64,000 nt of DNA from assembly GCF_009908285.1 (NCBI RefSeq), contig NZ_JAAARM010000009.1:62001-126000 (forward strand), given 5' to 3'. The notes below the pieces were generated by a model. The model did not search any database, was not told where the DNA came from, and saw nothing but the letters and a program-made list of their open reading frames with translations. The stretch is from Pseudomonas sp. Fl4BN1 (GTDB lineage Bacteria; Pseudomonadota; Gammaproteobacteria; Pseudomonadales; Pseudomonadaceae). Position numbers and translations under genes: made by a program. Below, piece after piece: positions 1 to 7,880 of the stretch (its first letter is position 1; every line of letters starts with the position of its first letter).

Positions 1-38
1 ACGCAAACGGCGGTCCTGGCTATAGCCACACAGGGGAT

Positions 39-773
39 TTAGAAGCGCGCTTTGGGCGTCGCCATGGGCACCGGGTGGGTGCCATCGAGCGGCAGGAAGC
101 AGCCCTTGTCCGCGTCGTAGGCCTTGATCGAACTGGTCTCGATGTCGTAGACCCAGCCATGGATGAACAATTGCCCGTTGGCCATGCGCGAAGCCACGGA
201 AGGGTGGGTGCGCAGATGCTGCAACTGGGCGATGACGTTCTCCTCGGTCAGCACATGCATGCTCGAGGCTTCATCGGCGCAATCACAGTTCTCGTCAACC
301 ATGGTCCGGGCCACTTCGGCGTGGCGCAGCCAGGCCTTGACCGTGGGCATCTTCTCCAGGCTTTGCGGGTTGAGTACCGCACGCATGGCGCCGCAGTCCG
401 AGTGCCCGCAGACGATGATGTGGTGTACCCCGAGGGCCAGCACCGCGTATTCGATCGCCGTCGACACACCGCCGTTCATCTGCCCATAGGGTGGCACCAC
501 GTTGCCCACGTTACGGGTCACGAACAGGTCGCCGGGGGAGCTTTGGGTGATCAGCTCGGGAACGATGCGCGAATCCGCGCAAGCGATGAACATCGCCCGC
601 GGCCGCTGGGCAGTGGCGAGCTTCTTGAACAATTCTTCCTGCTGCGGGAAGACTTCATGATGAAAATGCAAAAAGCCGTCAACGATATGCTGCAACGCTG
701 CATCGGCAGTTTCGGCAACCTCGGTGGGTGCGGGAGCCGACGCAGCCAACGGCTGTTTATCCTTATCACTCAT
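39..773 (-). CDS. can: Beta-class carbonic anhydrase
   Basis: Interconverts CO2 and bicarbonate in the cytoplasm. The 244-aa product has the beta-class zinc site: CADSR at residues 65-69 (Cys65, with the Asp67/Arg69 dyad) and HSDC at 124-127 (His124, Cys127). An extra 25-residue Ala/Pro-rich N-terminus precedes the family core. The start is an ATG with a GAGAGG-like ribosome site about 8 bases upstream. It stands alone on the minus strand. In P. aeruginosa a similar enzyme sits beside a SulP transporter; here the SulP gene is about 24 kb away, so that pairing is broken. The family is certain; any special role such as CO2 supply for biosynthesis is inference. Confidence 0.95.
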   Translation of the reverse strand: MSDKDKQPLAASAPAPTEVAETADAALQHIVDGFLHFHHEVFPQQEELFKKLATAQRPRAMFIACADSRIVPELITQSSPGDLFVTRNVGNVVPPYGQMNGGVSTAIEYAVLALGVHHIIVCGHSDCGAMRAVLNPQSLEKMPTVKAWLRHAEVARTMVDENCDCADEASSMHVLTEENVIAQLQHLRTHPSVASRMANGQLFIHGWVYDIETSSIKAYDADKGCFLPLDGTHPVPMATPKARF

Positions 774-1016
774 GATTCATGCCTCTCTGTCGGATTGGGT
801 GAATTTTCCAGAATTATCCGGCACGACGCCAGCAATCGATTAAAAAATAACCGAGCCGCCGACCGAGACCCATCAGTCACAGGATGGACAAGGTCACGGT
901 AAAAACTTAACTAAAACTGAATGGAGCGCTCTAGAACGCCACTATGGGCGATGGCAAAAGGTGACCCGCGTACCTCGGCCAGCGGCGCCCACTCCTCAAC
1001 GATAGGCCAATGCCAC

Positions 1017-2075
1017 TCACAGCAACGACATCTGCCCACCCGGCGGACAGAAGGCCGAGCAATCGAGATCGAAGCCTTCGCGACCGTTGAGCCCCAGGCG
1101 CTTGAGTGCCTTGGTAAAGCGCTGGGCCAGCAGGTCGGCGAAGGGCCCCTCACCGCGCATGCGGGCACCGAAACGGCTGTCGTAGAGCTCACCGCCCCGG
1201 CTCTGACGGATCAGGCTGAGCACGTGGGCCGCCCGCTGCGGGTAATGCGCCGCCAGCCATTCCTCGAACAGCGGCGCCACTTCCAGGGGCAACCGCAGCA
1301 TCATGTAGGCCGCGCTCTGCGCCCCGGCGGCATGGGCCTCGCTGAGCAGGCTTTCCAGCTCGCTGTCGTTGATCATCGGGATCATCGGCGAACACAGCAC
1401 CCCCACCGGGATGCCTGCTTCACGCATCACCCGGATCGCCCGCAAGCGTGCCTTGGGCGCCGCCGCCCGCGGTTCGAGAATCCGCTTCAGCTCATCGTCC
1501 AGGGTGGTCAGGCTGATCATCACCGCGACCAGCCGCTGCCGGGCCAGTTCGCTCAGCAGGTCGAGGTCCCGCAGGATCAGCGAACCCTTGGTGACGATGG
1601 TCACCGGGTGCCGATAGCGCAGCAGCACCTCCAGAGTGCGCCGGGTCAGTTGCTGTTCCCGCTCGATGGGCTGGTAGGGATCGGTGTTGGAGCCCAGGTT
1701 GATCGGCGCACAACGGTAGCCGGGCTTGGACAACTGCTGCTCCAGCAAGGCCGCGGCATTGCTCTTGGCGATCAGCTTGGTTTCGAAATCCAGTCCCGGG
1801 GACAGGTCCCAATAGGCGTGACTGGGCCGCGCGTAGCAATAGATGCAGCCATGCTCGCAGCCGCGATAGGGATTGATCGAACGGTCAAAGGGCAGGTCCG
1901 GCGAACTGTTGCGGGTGATGATCGACTTGGCGGTTTCAAAGCGCACTTCGGTGCCCTGCGTCAGCGGCACTTCCTGGTACCAGCCGTCATCCTCGGCCAC
2001 CGAGCGGTTGGGGGCGAAGCGATTGTGCGGATTGCTCGCGGTGCCGCGACCACGAGGAGGCAGGGGGCTGAACAT
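1017..2075 (-). CDS. PA0069-family radical SAM protein
   Basis: A 352-aa radical S-adenosylmethionine enzyme. The iron-sulfur motif CxxxCxxC is at Cys73, Cys77 and Cys80 in the context RGCEHGCIYCYARPSH, which resembles the SplB (spore photoproduct lyase)-like branch. The substrate is unknown. The start ATG has GGAG about 8 bases upstream. A perfect LexA operator lies 16 bases before the start, so the gene is very probably part of the SOS response; I recall the P. aeruginosa orthologue PA0069 being in the LexA regulon. A DNA-repair or nucleic-acid substrate is therefore an attractive inference but is not shown by the sequence. Confidence 0.93.
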   Translation of the reverse strand: MFSPLPPRGRGTASNPHNRFAPNRSVAEDDGWYQEVPLTQGTEVRFETAKSIITRNSSPDLPFDRSINPYRGCEHGCIYCYARPSHAYWDLSPGLDFETKLIAKSNAAALLEQQLSKPGYRCAPINLGSNTDPYQPIEREQQLTRRTLEVLLRYRHPVTIVTKGSLILRDLDLLSELARQRLVAVMISLTTLDDELKRILEPRAAAPKARLRAIRVMREAGIPVGVLCSPMIPMINDSELESLLSEAHAAGAQSAAYMMLRLPLEVAPLFEEWLAAHYPQRAAHVLSLIRQSRGGELYDSRFGARMRGEGPFADLLAQRFTKALKRLGLNGREGFDLDCSAFCPPGGQMSLL

Positions 2076-2082
2076 GAGGGCG

Positions 2083-2114
2083 CTCCATTACTGTATGTGC
2101 ATACAGTAATGGAG
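2083..2114. promoter_or_regulatory. LexA (SOS) operator inside a 32-bp perfect palindrome
   Basis: Two 15-bp perfect inverted arms (2083-2097 and 2100-2114) flank a 2-bp centre. The core at 2091-2106 reads CTGTATGTGCATACAG, which matches the gammaproteobacterial LexA consensus CTG-N10-CAG. It sits just upstream of the radical SAM gene, and its left arm overlaps the likely Shine-Dalgarno GGAG, so the palindrome could also fold in the mRNA. Confidence 0.88.
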
Positions 2115-2191
2115 TCGGATTTGTCTGACCAGCACCGCCGGACCGAAACCCAGCCCTGTAAGTGAAGGCTCCCCGCACGATGCAGGCCGCA

Positions 2192-2218
2192 CCTTCGCCG
2201 GCAAGCCGGCTCCTACAG
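2192..2218. repeat. REP-like palindromic repeat
   Basis: Short GC-rich element with the GCCGGCAAGCCGGCTCCTAC core typical of Pseudomonas extragenic repeats. Related copies occur near 7.5, 14.0, 20.6, 24.8 and 29.5 kb in this window, always between genes. Confidence 0.7.
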
Positions 2219-2267
2219 TTTTGTGCCGTTAGCGTATAAGGCAGGCTCAAAGAACAGGAGCACAAGC

Positions 2268-2624
2268 ATGCCCAGGACACCCGGCACGCTGGAAAAGATC
2301 TTCTACGCGGCAGACGCCTACCTCCCGAGCTACGAACAAGGCGCCGACCTGATCATCGTCAAGGCACCGGATGGCCAGCTCTGGGGCCTGGCCTGCGAGT
2401 TCGACCTGTGCACCCAGGACATCGAGAAGGCCGCGGTGAGCGACCATCAGCCCTTCGATGCAGCAGACCCGAAGTTCTCCGAGGTGCGCTGGAGCCCCTA
2501 CCACGATGGCATCGGCCTGCTGCCCGCAAGCTGGGAGGACCTGACGAACGCCGGGCTGACGCACTGCATCGCCGGCTATCAGCTGGAAAGCCGCCTGGGC
2601 ATCCAGCGCTTCGGCCAGGGCTGA
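2268..2624 (+). CDS. Hypothetical protein (118 aa)
   Basis: A 118-aa acidic soluble protein without a signal peptide or membrane segment; I do not recognise a family. The ATG at 2268 is chosen because CAGGAG lies 7 bases upstream; an in-frame GTG at 2223 would add 15 residues but has no such site and falls at the edge of the REP repeat. Two Cys residues (in ACEFDLCTQD) are not arranged as a metal motif. It is a single gene, convergent with the cytochrome gene to the right and separated from it by a strong hairpin. Confidence 0.75.
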   Translation: MPRTPGTLEKIFYAADAYLPSYEQGADLIIVKAPDGQLWGLACEFDLCTQDIEKAAVSDHQPFDAADPKFSEVRWSPYHDGIGLLPASWEDLTNAGLTHCIAGYQLESRLGIQRFGQG

Positions 2625-2636
2625 ACAGCCATCCCG

Positions 2637-2663
2637 GGCCGGCGCCCACAGCGGGCGCCGGCC
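2637..2663. terminator. Bidirectional terminator-like hairpin
   Basis: An 11-bp perfect GC stem (2637-2647 with 2653-2663) and a 5-base loop lie between two convergent genes. The T-tract is weak on both sides, so termination strength is uncertain. Confidence 0.6.
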
Positions 2664-2669
2664 TTGGGG

Positions 2670-3974
2670 TCAGTGGCTGGTGACCTGCCCCAGGTCATCG
2701 TTGGAGGTGCTCTGCAGGTCGCCATTGCGCAGCGCCGCCACGTCCCCGGGCTTCACCACCGATGCCTGGTTGCCCCAGCTGCTGCGGATGAAGTTGACCA
2801 CGTCGGCCACCTCCTGGTCCGACAGGCGCCAGGCGAACGCCGGCATGGTGAAGGTCGAAGGCGCGCTGTGGGTCGCCGGCAGGGTGCCGCCCTTGAGCAC
2901 GATATGGATCAGCGAGGTGGCATCCGCCGATTGCAGCACCGGGTTGCCTGCCAGCGCCGGGAACACCCGGGTATAGCCGTGGCCATCGGTACGGTGACAG
3001 GCCGCGCAGTTGTCGATGTACACCGCCGCGCCCGGCTTGCTGTCGTCACCTTTCCACAGGGCTTGAGCCACTTGCTTGTCGTACTGGTGCGGCTGGTCCT
3101 TGGGGTCATTGGCCGGCAATGACTTGAGGTAGCGGGCAATCGCCGTCAGGTCAGCCTCGGTCATGTACTGCATGCTGTGCACCACCACATCGCTCATGCC
3201 GCCGAACACCGCGCTGCGATCGCTGCGGCCGGTCTTGAGAAACTGCACCAGTTGCTCTTCGCTCCAGCTGCCCAGGCCGTCCTTGTGGTCACCGCGCAGG
3301 CTCTTGGCGATCCAGCCTTCCAACGGTGCGCTGCCGGAAAGGAAGGCACTGCCGTCGCTGGCGCTCAGGGCCTTCTCCTGCATGGTCAGGGCCCGTGGCG
3401 TATGGCAAGCGCCACAGTGGCCGAGGCCTTCCACCAGGTAGGCGCCGCGGCTGATCACAGGATCGCTGCCGGTCGCCAGCGCCGGGGTCTCCACGCTCGG
3501 CGCGAACATCCAGCGCCAGATCGACAGCGGCCAGCGCATGCTCAGTGGCCAGGGGATATCACTGTCCTGGTTGTCCCGGGCCACCGGTGCTACGCCCTTC
3601 ATGAAGTAGGCGTACAACGCCTGCATGTCGGCGTCGCTGACCCGTGCATAAGACGGGAAGGGCATGGCCGGGTACAAGGTGCTGCCGCTCTTGGCCACGC
3701 CATGGCGCACGGCCTTGTCGAAGTCCTCGAAGCTGTAGCCGCCAATACCGCTCTGGTCCGGGGTGATGTTGGTGGAGTAGATCACCCCGATAGGGGTTTC
3801 CATCGGCAGCCCGCCGGCGAACGGCTTGCCGTCCTTGGCGGTATGGCAGGCCACGCAGTCACCGGCACGGGCCAGGTATTCACCCTGTTTGACCAACGCC
3901 TGCTGATCGGCTTCAGTGGCGTAGAGCGAGGCACTGCCCAGCAGCGCCAAGGTGGCGATAACGAATGCTTTCAT
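2670..3974 (-). CDS. Triheme cytochrome c subunit of a membrane dehydrogenase
   Basis: Membrane-associated electron-transfer subunit passing electrons from the flavoprotein to ubiquinone or the respiratory chain. From the ATG at 3974 the product has 434 aa, a Sec signal peptide (about 1-20) and three CxxCH heme sites at Cys40-His44, Cys187-His191 and Cys323-His327, as in gluconate 2-dehydrogenase and alcohol dehydrogenase cytochrome subunits. The start at 3974 puts AAGGAG 8 bases away; the ATG at 3980 would leave only 2 bases. The ribosome site overlaps the stop of the GMC gene upstream, so the two are translationally close. It is the last gene of the operon. Confidence 0.93.
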   Translation of the reverse strand: MKAFVIATLALLGSASLYATEADQQALVKQGEYLARAGDCVACHTAKDGKPFAGGLPMETPIGVIYSTNITPDQSGIGGYSFEDFDKAVRHGVAKSGSTLYPAMPFPSYARVSDADMQALYAYFMKGVAPVARDNQDSDIPWPLSMRWPLSIWRWMFAPSVETPALATGSDPVISRGAYLVEGLGHCGACHTPRALTMQEKALSASDGSAFLSGSAPLEGWIAKSLRGDHKDGLGSWSEEQLVQFLKTGRSDRSAVFGGMSDVVVHSMQYMTEADLTAIARYLKSLPANDPKDQPHQYDKQVAQALWKGDDSKPGAAVYIDNCAACHRTDGHGYTRVFPALAGNPVLQSADATSLIHIVLKGGTLPATHSAPSTFTMPAFAWRLSDQEVADVVNFIRSSWGNQASVVKPGDVAALRNGDLQSTSNDDLGQVTSH

Positions 3975-3986
3975 GGTCATCGCTCC

Positions 3987-5771
3987 TTATGCCTGAACCA
4001 GTGGGCCGGGGTTTTTCAGGTACTGCTCACGAATCGCCCGGGCCGACCAATAGGTCAGCGCCGCCACCAGGCCGGTGGGGTTGTAGCCCAGGCCCTGAGG
4101 GAAGGCCGAAGCCCCCGGAACGAAGACGTTGTGCACGTCCCAGCTCTGCAGATAGCGATTGAGGGCACTGGTTTTCGGGTCGACGCCCATGATCGCGCCA
4201 CCGTTGAGGTGAGTGGTCTGGTAGGACACAGTATTGAAGTGTTCACCGACCTTCTTGCCCAGCAGGGCAATGGCCTTGGGGTTCATCGCCTCGGCGATCT
4301 TGCCCATCTTCTCGACCATGAAGCGATTCATCTTGATGTCGTTTTCCTGCCAGTCGAAGGTCATTCGCAGCAGAGGCAGGCCGTAGGCATCACGGTACAC
4401 CGGGTCCAGATCCAGGTAGTTGCCACGGTAGGACTGATGCGCACCGTGGGCGTCCATGGACACTTGGTGGGTGTAGTAGTCGGCGGTGGCTTTCTTCCAG
4501 GCACTGCCCCAGGCCGGAGTGCCCGGCGGGTTGGAGGTGCCGGCGATTGGCCGGCTGCCGGCCTGGTTGACCCACATCGGCGAGCCGCCGACGAAGCCGT
4601 GTGGGCCGTGGTCGAAGTTGTCGGCGTTGAAGTCGTCCACCGCCACGCCGTTGCCGCCGGCGCCGATGAAGTTGTTGGTGTGCACGTCCTTGTCGAAGTA
4701 GGCCTTGATGGTGGCCATGTTCTGGTAGGCGAAGTTCTTGCCCACCACCCCTTCGCCGGTGATCGGGTCGTAGGGCTTTCCGATACCCGAAAGCAGCATC
4801 AGACGCACGTTGTGGAACTGGAAGGCACCGAGGATCACCAGGTCCGCCGGCTGCTCGATTTCCCGGCCCTGGCCGTCGACGTAGGTGACACCTGTGGCTT
4901 TGGTCTTACTGCTGTCGAGGTTGACCTTGAGCACGTGGGAGTTGGGCCGCAATTCGAAGTTCGGCAGCGGCTTGAGGGCCGGCAGAATGTTCACATTGGG
5001 CGATGCCTTGGAATACATGTAGCAAACGTAGCCGCTGCAGAAACCACAGAAGTTGCACGGCCCCATCTGCGCGCCGTAGGGATTGGTGTAAGGCCCAGAG
5101 GTATTGGCCGATGGCAGGTTGTAAGGCTTGTAGCCCACCTCACCAGCTGCTTTCTGAAACAGCTGTGCGGAATAGGTGTTCTTCTGCGACTCCAGCGGGA
5201 AGTGGTCCGAGCGATCCGGCGCATAAGGGTTGCCACCCTTGCCGTCGCCGACCAACTGGCCCTTCACGGTCCAGGCCTGGCCCGAGGTACCGAAGACTTT
5301 TTCCGCGTAATCGAAGAACGGCTCCAGCTCTTCATAGCTGACGCCGAAGTCCTGGATGGTCATGTCCTGGGGGATGAAATTCTTGCCGTAGCGTTCTTCA
5401 TAGTGACTGCGCATGCGCAATTCGATGGGGTCTACGCGAAAGTGCACGCCGGACCAGTGCAGGCCGGCACCGCCCACGCCGTTGCCCGGCAGGAAAGCAC
5501 CCAACTGACGGTTGGGCAGGGCCACATCGTTGACGCTGTGGCGGATGGTCACCGTCTCTTTGGAAATGTCCTGGAAGAGTTTCTTGCGCACACTGTAGGT
5601 AAGTTCGTCGATCACCTGGGGATAGTTGCCGTCCGGGTAGGTGTCCTGCATTGGCCCACGTTCCAGGGCCAGCACGTTGAGCCCGGCCTCGCTCAGCTCC
5701 TTGGCCATGATCGCGCCGGTCCAGCCGAACCCGACGATCACTGCATCGACCTTCTTCATTACCGTTGCCAT
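3987..5771 (-). CDS. GMC-family FAD dehydrogenase, catalytic subunit (gluconate 2-dehydrogenase-like)
   Basis: Catalytic flavoprotein of a periplasmic dehydrogenase, probably oxidising gluconate to 2-ketogluconate or a related sugar (acid). The 594-aa product begins with a Rossmann FAD motif (GFGWTG, residues 14-19) and ends with the GMC C-terminal region containing GYNPTG. Four cysteines at 239, 242, 245 and 250 (CNFCGFCSGYVC) resemble the cluster said to hold a 3Fe-4S centre in related FAD-glucose dehydrogenases. It has no signal peptide, consistent with export as a passenger of the Tat-bearing gamma subunit. The ATG at 5771 follows the gamma stop by 2 bases; an upstream in-frame start would overlap that gene. 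Substrate identity is inference. Confidence 0.93.
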   Translation of the reverse strand: MATVMKKVDAVIVGFGWTGAIMAKELSEAGLNVLALERGPMQDTYPDGNYPQVIDELTYSVRKKLFQDISKETVTIRHSVNDVALPNRQLGAFLPGNGVGGAGLHWSGVHFRVDPIELRMRSHYEERYGKNFIPQDMTIQDFGVSYEELEPFFDYAEKVFGTSGQAWTVKGQLVGDGKGGNPYAPDRSDHFPLESQKNTYSAQLFQKAAGEVGYKPYNLPSANTSGPYTNPYGAQMGPCNFCGFCSGYVCYMYSKASPNVNILPALKPLPNFELRPNSHVLKVNLDSSKTKATGVTYVDGQGREIEQPADLVILGAFQFHNVRLMLLSGIGKPYDPITGEGVVGKNFAYQNMATIKAYFDKDVHTNNFIGAGGNGVAVDDFNADNFDHGPHGFVGGSPMWVNQAGSRPIAGTSNPPGTPAWGSAWKKATADYYTHQVSMDAHGAHQSYRGNYLDLDPVYRDAYGLPLLRMTFDWQENDIKMNRFMVEKMGKIAEAMNPKAIALLGKKVGEHFNTVSYQTTHLNGGAIMGVDPKTSALNRYLQSWDVHNVFVPGASAFPQGLGYNPTGLVAALTYWSARAIREQYLKNPGPLVQA

Positions 5772-5773
5772 GC

Positions 5774-6526
5774 TCAAGCCCTCTCGCCGCGAATCGACAC
5801 TGCCGGGAAGGGGTATTGCTCGTTGCGTTCCACCCAATCCATGAAATCGGCGCGCGCGCCGGGAAAACCGATCAGGGTCCAGCCCACCAGGCCTTTATTG
5901 CCCCCGTGGATCGGATCACTGAAGAAGCCTTCCTTGGTGTTCTGCAGCAACAGATTGAAGAAAAGCTTGGCCGGGAGTGCATCGAACTGCGGGATTCCGG
6001 CCTCCAGCTGCTTGAGCAAAGCGTCTCGGGTAGCGCTGTCTTGAGCAGCAAAAACTTGGCCCTTGAGGTCTTTGCACCATGCATCCACAGCAGCAATGCC
6101 CAGGCGATAGATGTCCTTGGGCACCAGCTTGCTCTGCCAGCCCATCTCCGGCGCGGCGTCAGCCTTGAACGGGCCTTGCATGTACCACAGGGCACCGGCG
6201 GCGTAAGGCGTGTTCATTTGTCGGTCGATGTACTCCGGCACCCCGGCTTCCAGGGCGCCCGGCCCTATTTCGTCCGCCGGGATCAGGCGTTCCACTGCCG
6301 CCTTGATGAAGGCCCACTCTTCGGCGCTGAAGTAACTTGGCGCATAGCTCTGGCTGGCGCTGGGCAGTTGGCCCGGGGCGGCCGGCTTGGCAGGGGCGAC
6401 AGTCTCGGGCGCGGCCGCCAGCATGGAACTGCCCAGGCCGGTACTGGCGACGGTGACCACAGGGATCAAGGTCAAGGATTTACGCAAGAACTCACGCCGC
6501 GGGTTGTCTCGATCTTGATCAGACAT
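5774..6526 (-). CDS. Gluconate 2-dehydrogenase-type gamma subunit, Tat-exported
   Basis: Small subunit of the three-part dehydrogenase; in this family it is needed for maturation and carries the complex to the periplasm. The 250-aa protein has a twin-arginine signal (PRREFLRK, Arg10-Arg11, followed by a hydrophobic stretch to about residue 40). It is the first gene of the operon gamma-GMC-cytochrome, with 2- and 12-base gaps between coding regions, which fixes the subunit assignment. The family match is clear; the physiological substrate is not shown. Confidence 0.9.
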   Translation of the reverse strand: MSDQDRDNPRREFLRKSLTLIPVVTVASTGLGSSMLAAAPETVAPAKPAAPGQLPSASQSYAPSYFSAEEWAFIKAAVERLIPADEIGPGALEAGVPEYIDRQMNTPYAAGALWYMQGPFKADAAPEMGWQSKLVPKDIYRLGIAAVDAWCKDLKGQVFAAQDSATRDALLKQLEAGIPQFDALPAKLFFNLLLQNTKEGFFSDPIHGGNKGLVGWTLIGFPGARADFMDWVERNEQYPFPAVSIRGERA

Positions 6527-6784
6527 GGGTGCACCTCATCAGGCATTGATGGATTGTTCAGCCGCGTCATGGCGCGACTTTATGTTTGGGCAACGCAAAA
6601 GGCCGGGGAGGCCCCCGGTTTATGAACACATCAGCAAACTTTAGTTACAAATGGTAGCAGGCTAAGCATCAAGATGAATCGTTTCAGTCGGAAAAAAGAT
6701 CAGAAACCGCTGTAAATGCGCTTCAGCTTCACGTTTCTTTGACAGTGGGCTCACGGGGCTTTGACCGAGTGCAAGGGACACTGC

Positions 6785-7480
6785 ATGACATTCAATGCCC
6801 CCAATCAGTGCCCCCCTCACATGTCCAGAATTCGCTTCATTCCTGCACTTTGTCTGTCGCTGCTGGCACTGATCGCCGGGGCGCAGGCCCAAGCCGCTGA
6901 TGCCCCCACCAATCGCCCGGAGCAGTGGGCCCAACCGGTGGAAAAACAGTACAACCTGTATCAGATGTCGCCGACTCTGTACCGCAGCGCCCTGCCGGAC
7001 AAAGGCGCAGTACCGCTGCTGGAGAAACTCAAGGTCGGGACGGTGATCAACTTCCTCCCAGAGTCCGACTCCAGCTGGCTATCGGCCCCGGGCATCAACC
7101 AGGTGCAGTTGCCCTACCGCACCAACCACGTGGATGACGCCGACGTGCTCAAGGCCCTGCGCGCCATCCAGACCGCCGAAGCCCAAGGCCCGGTGCTGAT
7201 GCACTGCAAGCATGGTTCGGACCGCACCGGCCTGATGTCGGCAATGTATCGGGTGGTGGTCCAGGGCTGGAGCAAAGAAGATGCGCTGAATGAAATGACC
7301 CAGGGCGGGTTCGGCGACAGTTCCCACTTCAAGGACGGCATTCGCTACATGATGCAGGCCAATATCGACAAATTGCGCACTGCGCTGGCCAATGGCGACT
7401 GCAGCACCAGCGTGTTTGCCACCTGTTCGGTGAAAAGCTGGTTCGAGACGGTGGGCGCCAGCAAGCCGCTGAGCAACTGA
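6785..7480 (+). CDS. Periplasmic dual-specificity/tyrosine phosphatase-like protein
   Basis: A 231-aa exported protein with the cysteine-phosphatase P-loop HCKHGSDRT (catalytic Cys about residue 141, Arg about 147), matching HCxxGxxR(S/T). A signal peptide (RIRFIPALCLSLLALIAGAQ) follows a short N-terminal extension. I chose the ATG at 6785 because AAGGGA lies 6 bases upstream; the ATG at 6821, starting directly at the signal peptide, is a reasonable alternative. It is divergent from the dehydrogenase operon. The substrate is unknown; phosphoprotein or phosphoinositide-like phosphatases are both possible. Confidence 0.88.
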   Translation: MTFNAPNQCPPHMSRIRFIPALCLSLLALIAGAQAQAADAPTNRPEQWAQPVEKQYNLYQMSPTLYRSALPDKGAVPLLEKLKVGTVINFLPESDSSWLSAPGINQVQLPYRTNHVDDADVLKALRAIQTAEAQGPVLMHCKHGSDRTGLMSAMYRVVVQGWSKEDALNEMTQGGFGDSSHFKDGIRYMMQANIDKLRTALANGDCSTSVFATCSVKSWFETVGASKPLSN

Positions 7481-7496
7481 TACACAGCAGAACCTT

Positions 7497-7592
7497 GTAG
7501 GTGCGCGCTTGCTCGCGAGAGCGCTCTAGCGAAGGGAAGGGGGGCGAATCGATTCGCCGACAAGCCGGCTCCTACACAGGAGCCGGCTTTTT
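7497..7592. repeat. REP-like repeat pair with bidirectional terminator
   Basis: Contains two REP-type palindromes. The right one folds as a 12-bp stem (7562-7573 with 7578-7589) with loop ACAC and is followed by a T-run on the plus strand. It lies between the convergent phosphatase and YheV genes and likely ends transcription of the phosphatase. Confidence 0.75.
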
Positions 7593-7601
7593 CTTGCGCG
7601 G

Positions 7602-7880
7602 TCAGTCAGGCTTTTTCTTCAACTTGGGGTTGGGGAAGAACTGCACCGATTGCACCTTGGTGTCCGCCACTTTCGGCGTGGTGATGTTGACCCGCGTCCC
7701 GAGCTCCTTGGGCACTGACAAACCCTGCTCGTTGAGGGTGTCAGCGTAACCACAGGCCACGCACTCGCGATGAGGCACGTTGTCCTCACTCCACATCATC
7801 AGCTTGTCCTGCTCACTGCACGCCGGGCAGACCGCCCCGGCGATAAAGCGTCTCTTGGTCTTCACGGGTGCTTCACTCAT
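7602..7880 (-). CDS. YheV-family zinc-ribbon protein
   Basis: A 92-aa protein with two CxxC pairs (CPAC near residue 19 and CVAC about 20 residues later), forming a probable zinc ribbon, and a Lys-rich C-terminus. It overlaps the end of prlC by 4 bases (ATGA), so it is co-translated with the oligopeptidase, an arrangement I recall from other Pseudomonas. The molecular role is unknown; nucleic-acid binding is a guess from the fold. Confidence 0.9.
   Translation of the reverse strand: MSEAPVKTKRRFIAGAVCPACSEQDKLMMWSEDNVPHRECVACGYADTLNEQGLSVPKELGTRVNITTPKVADTKVQSVQFFPNPKLKKKPD

Noticed and set aside
3177..6044. 955-aa plus-strand ORF opposite the dehydrogenase operon
   Set aside because: It is the antisense shadow of the GMC, cytochrome and gamma genes in GC-rich DNA. 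Composition is low-quality (Val/His/Gly/Arg runs), and the three minus-strand genes have full domain motifs.
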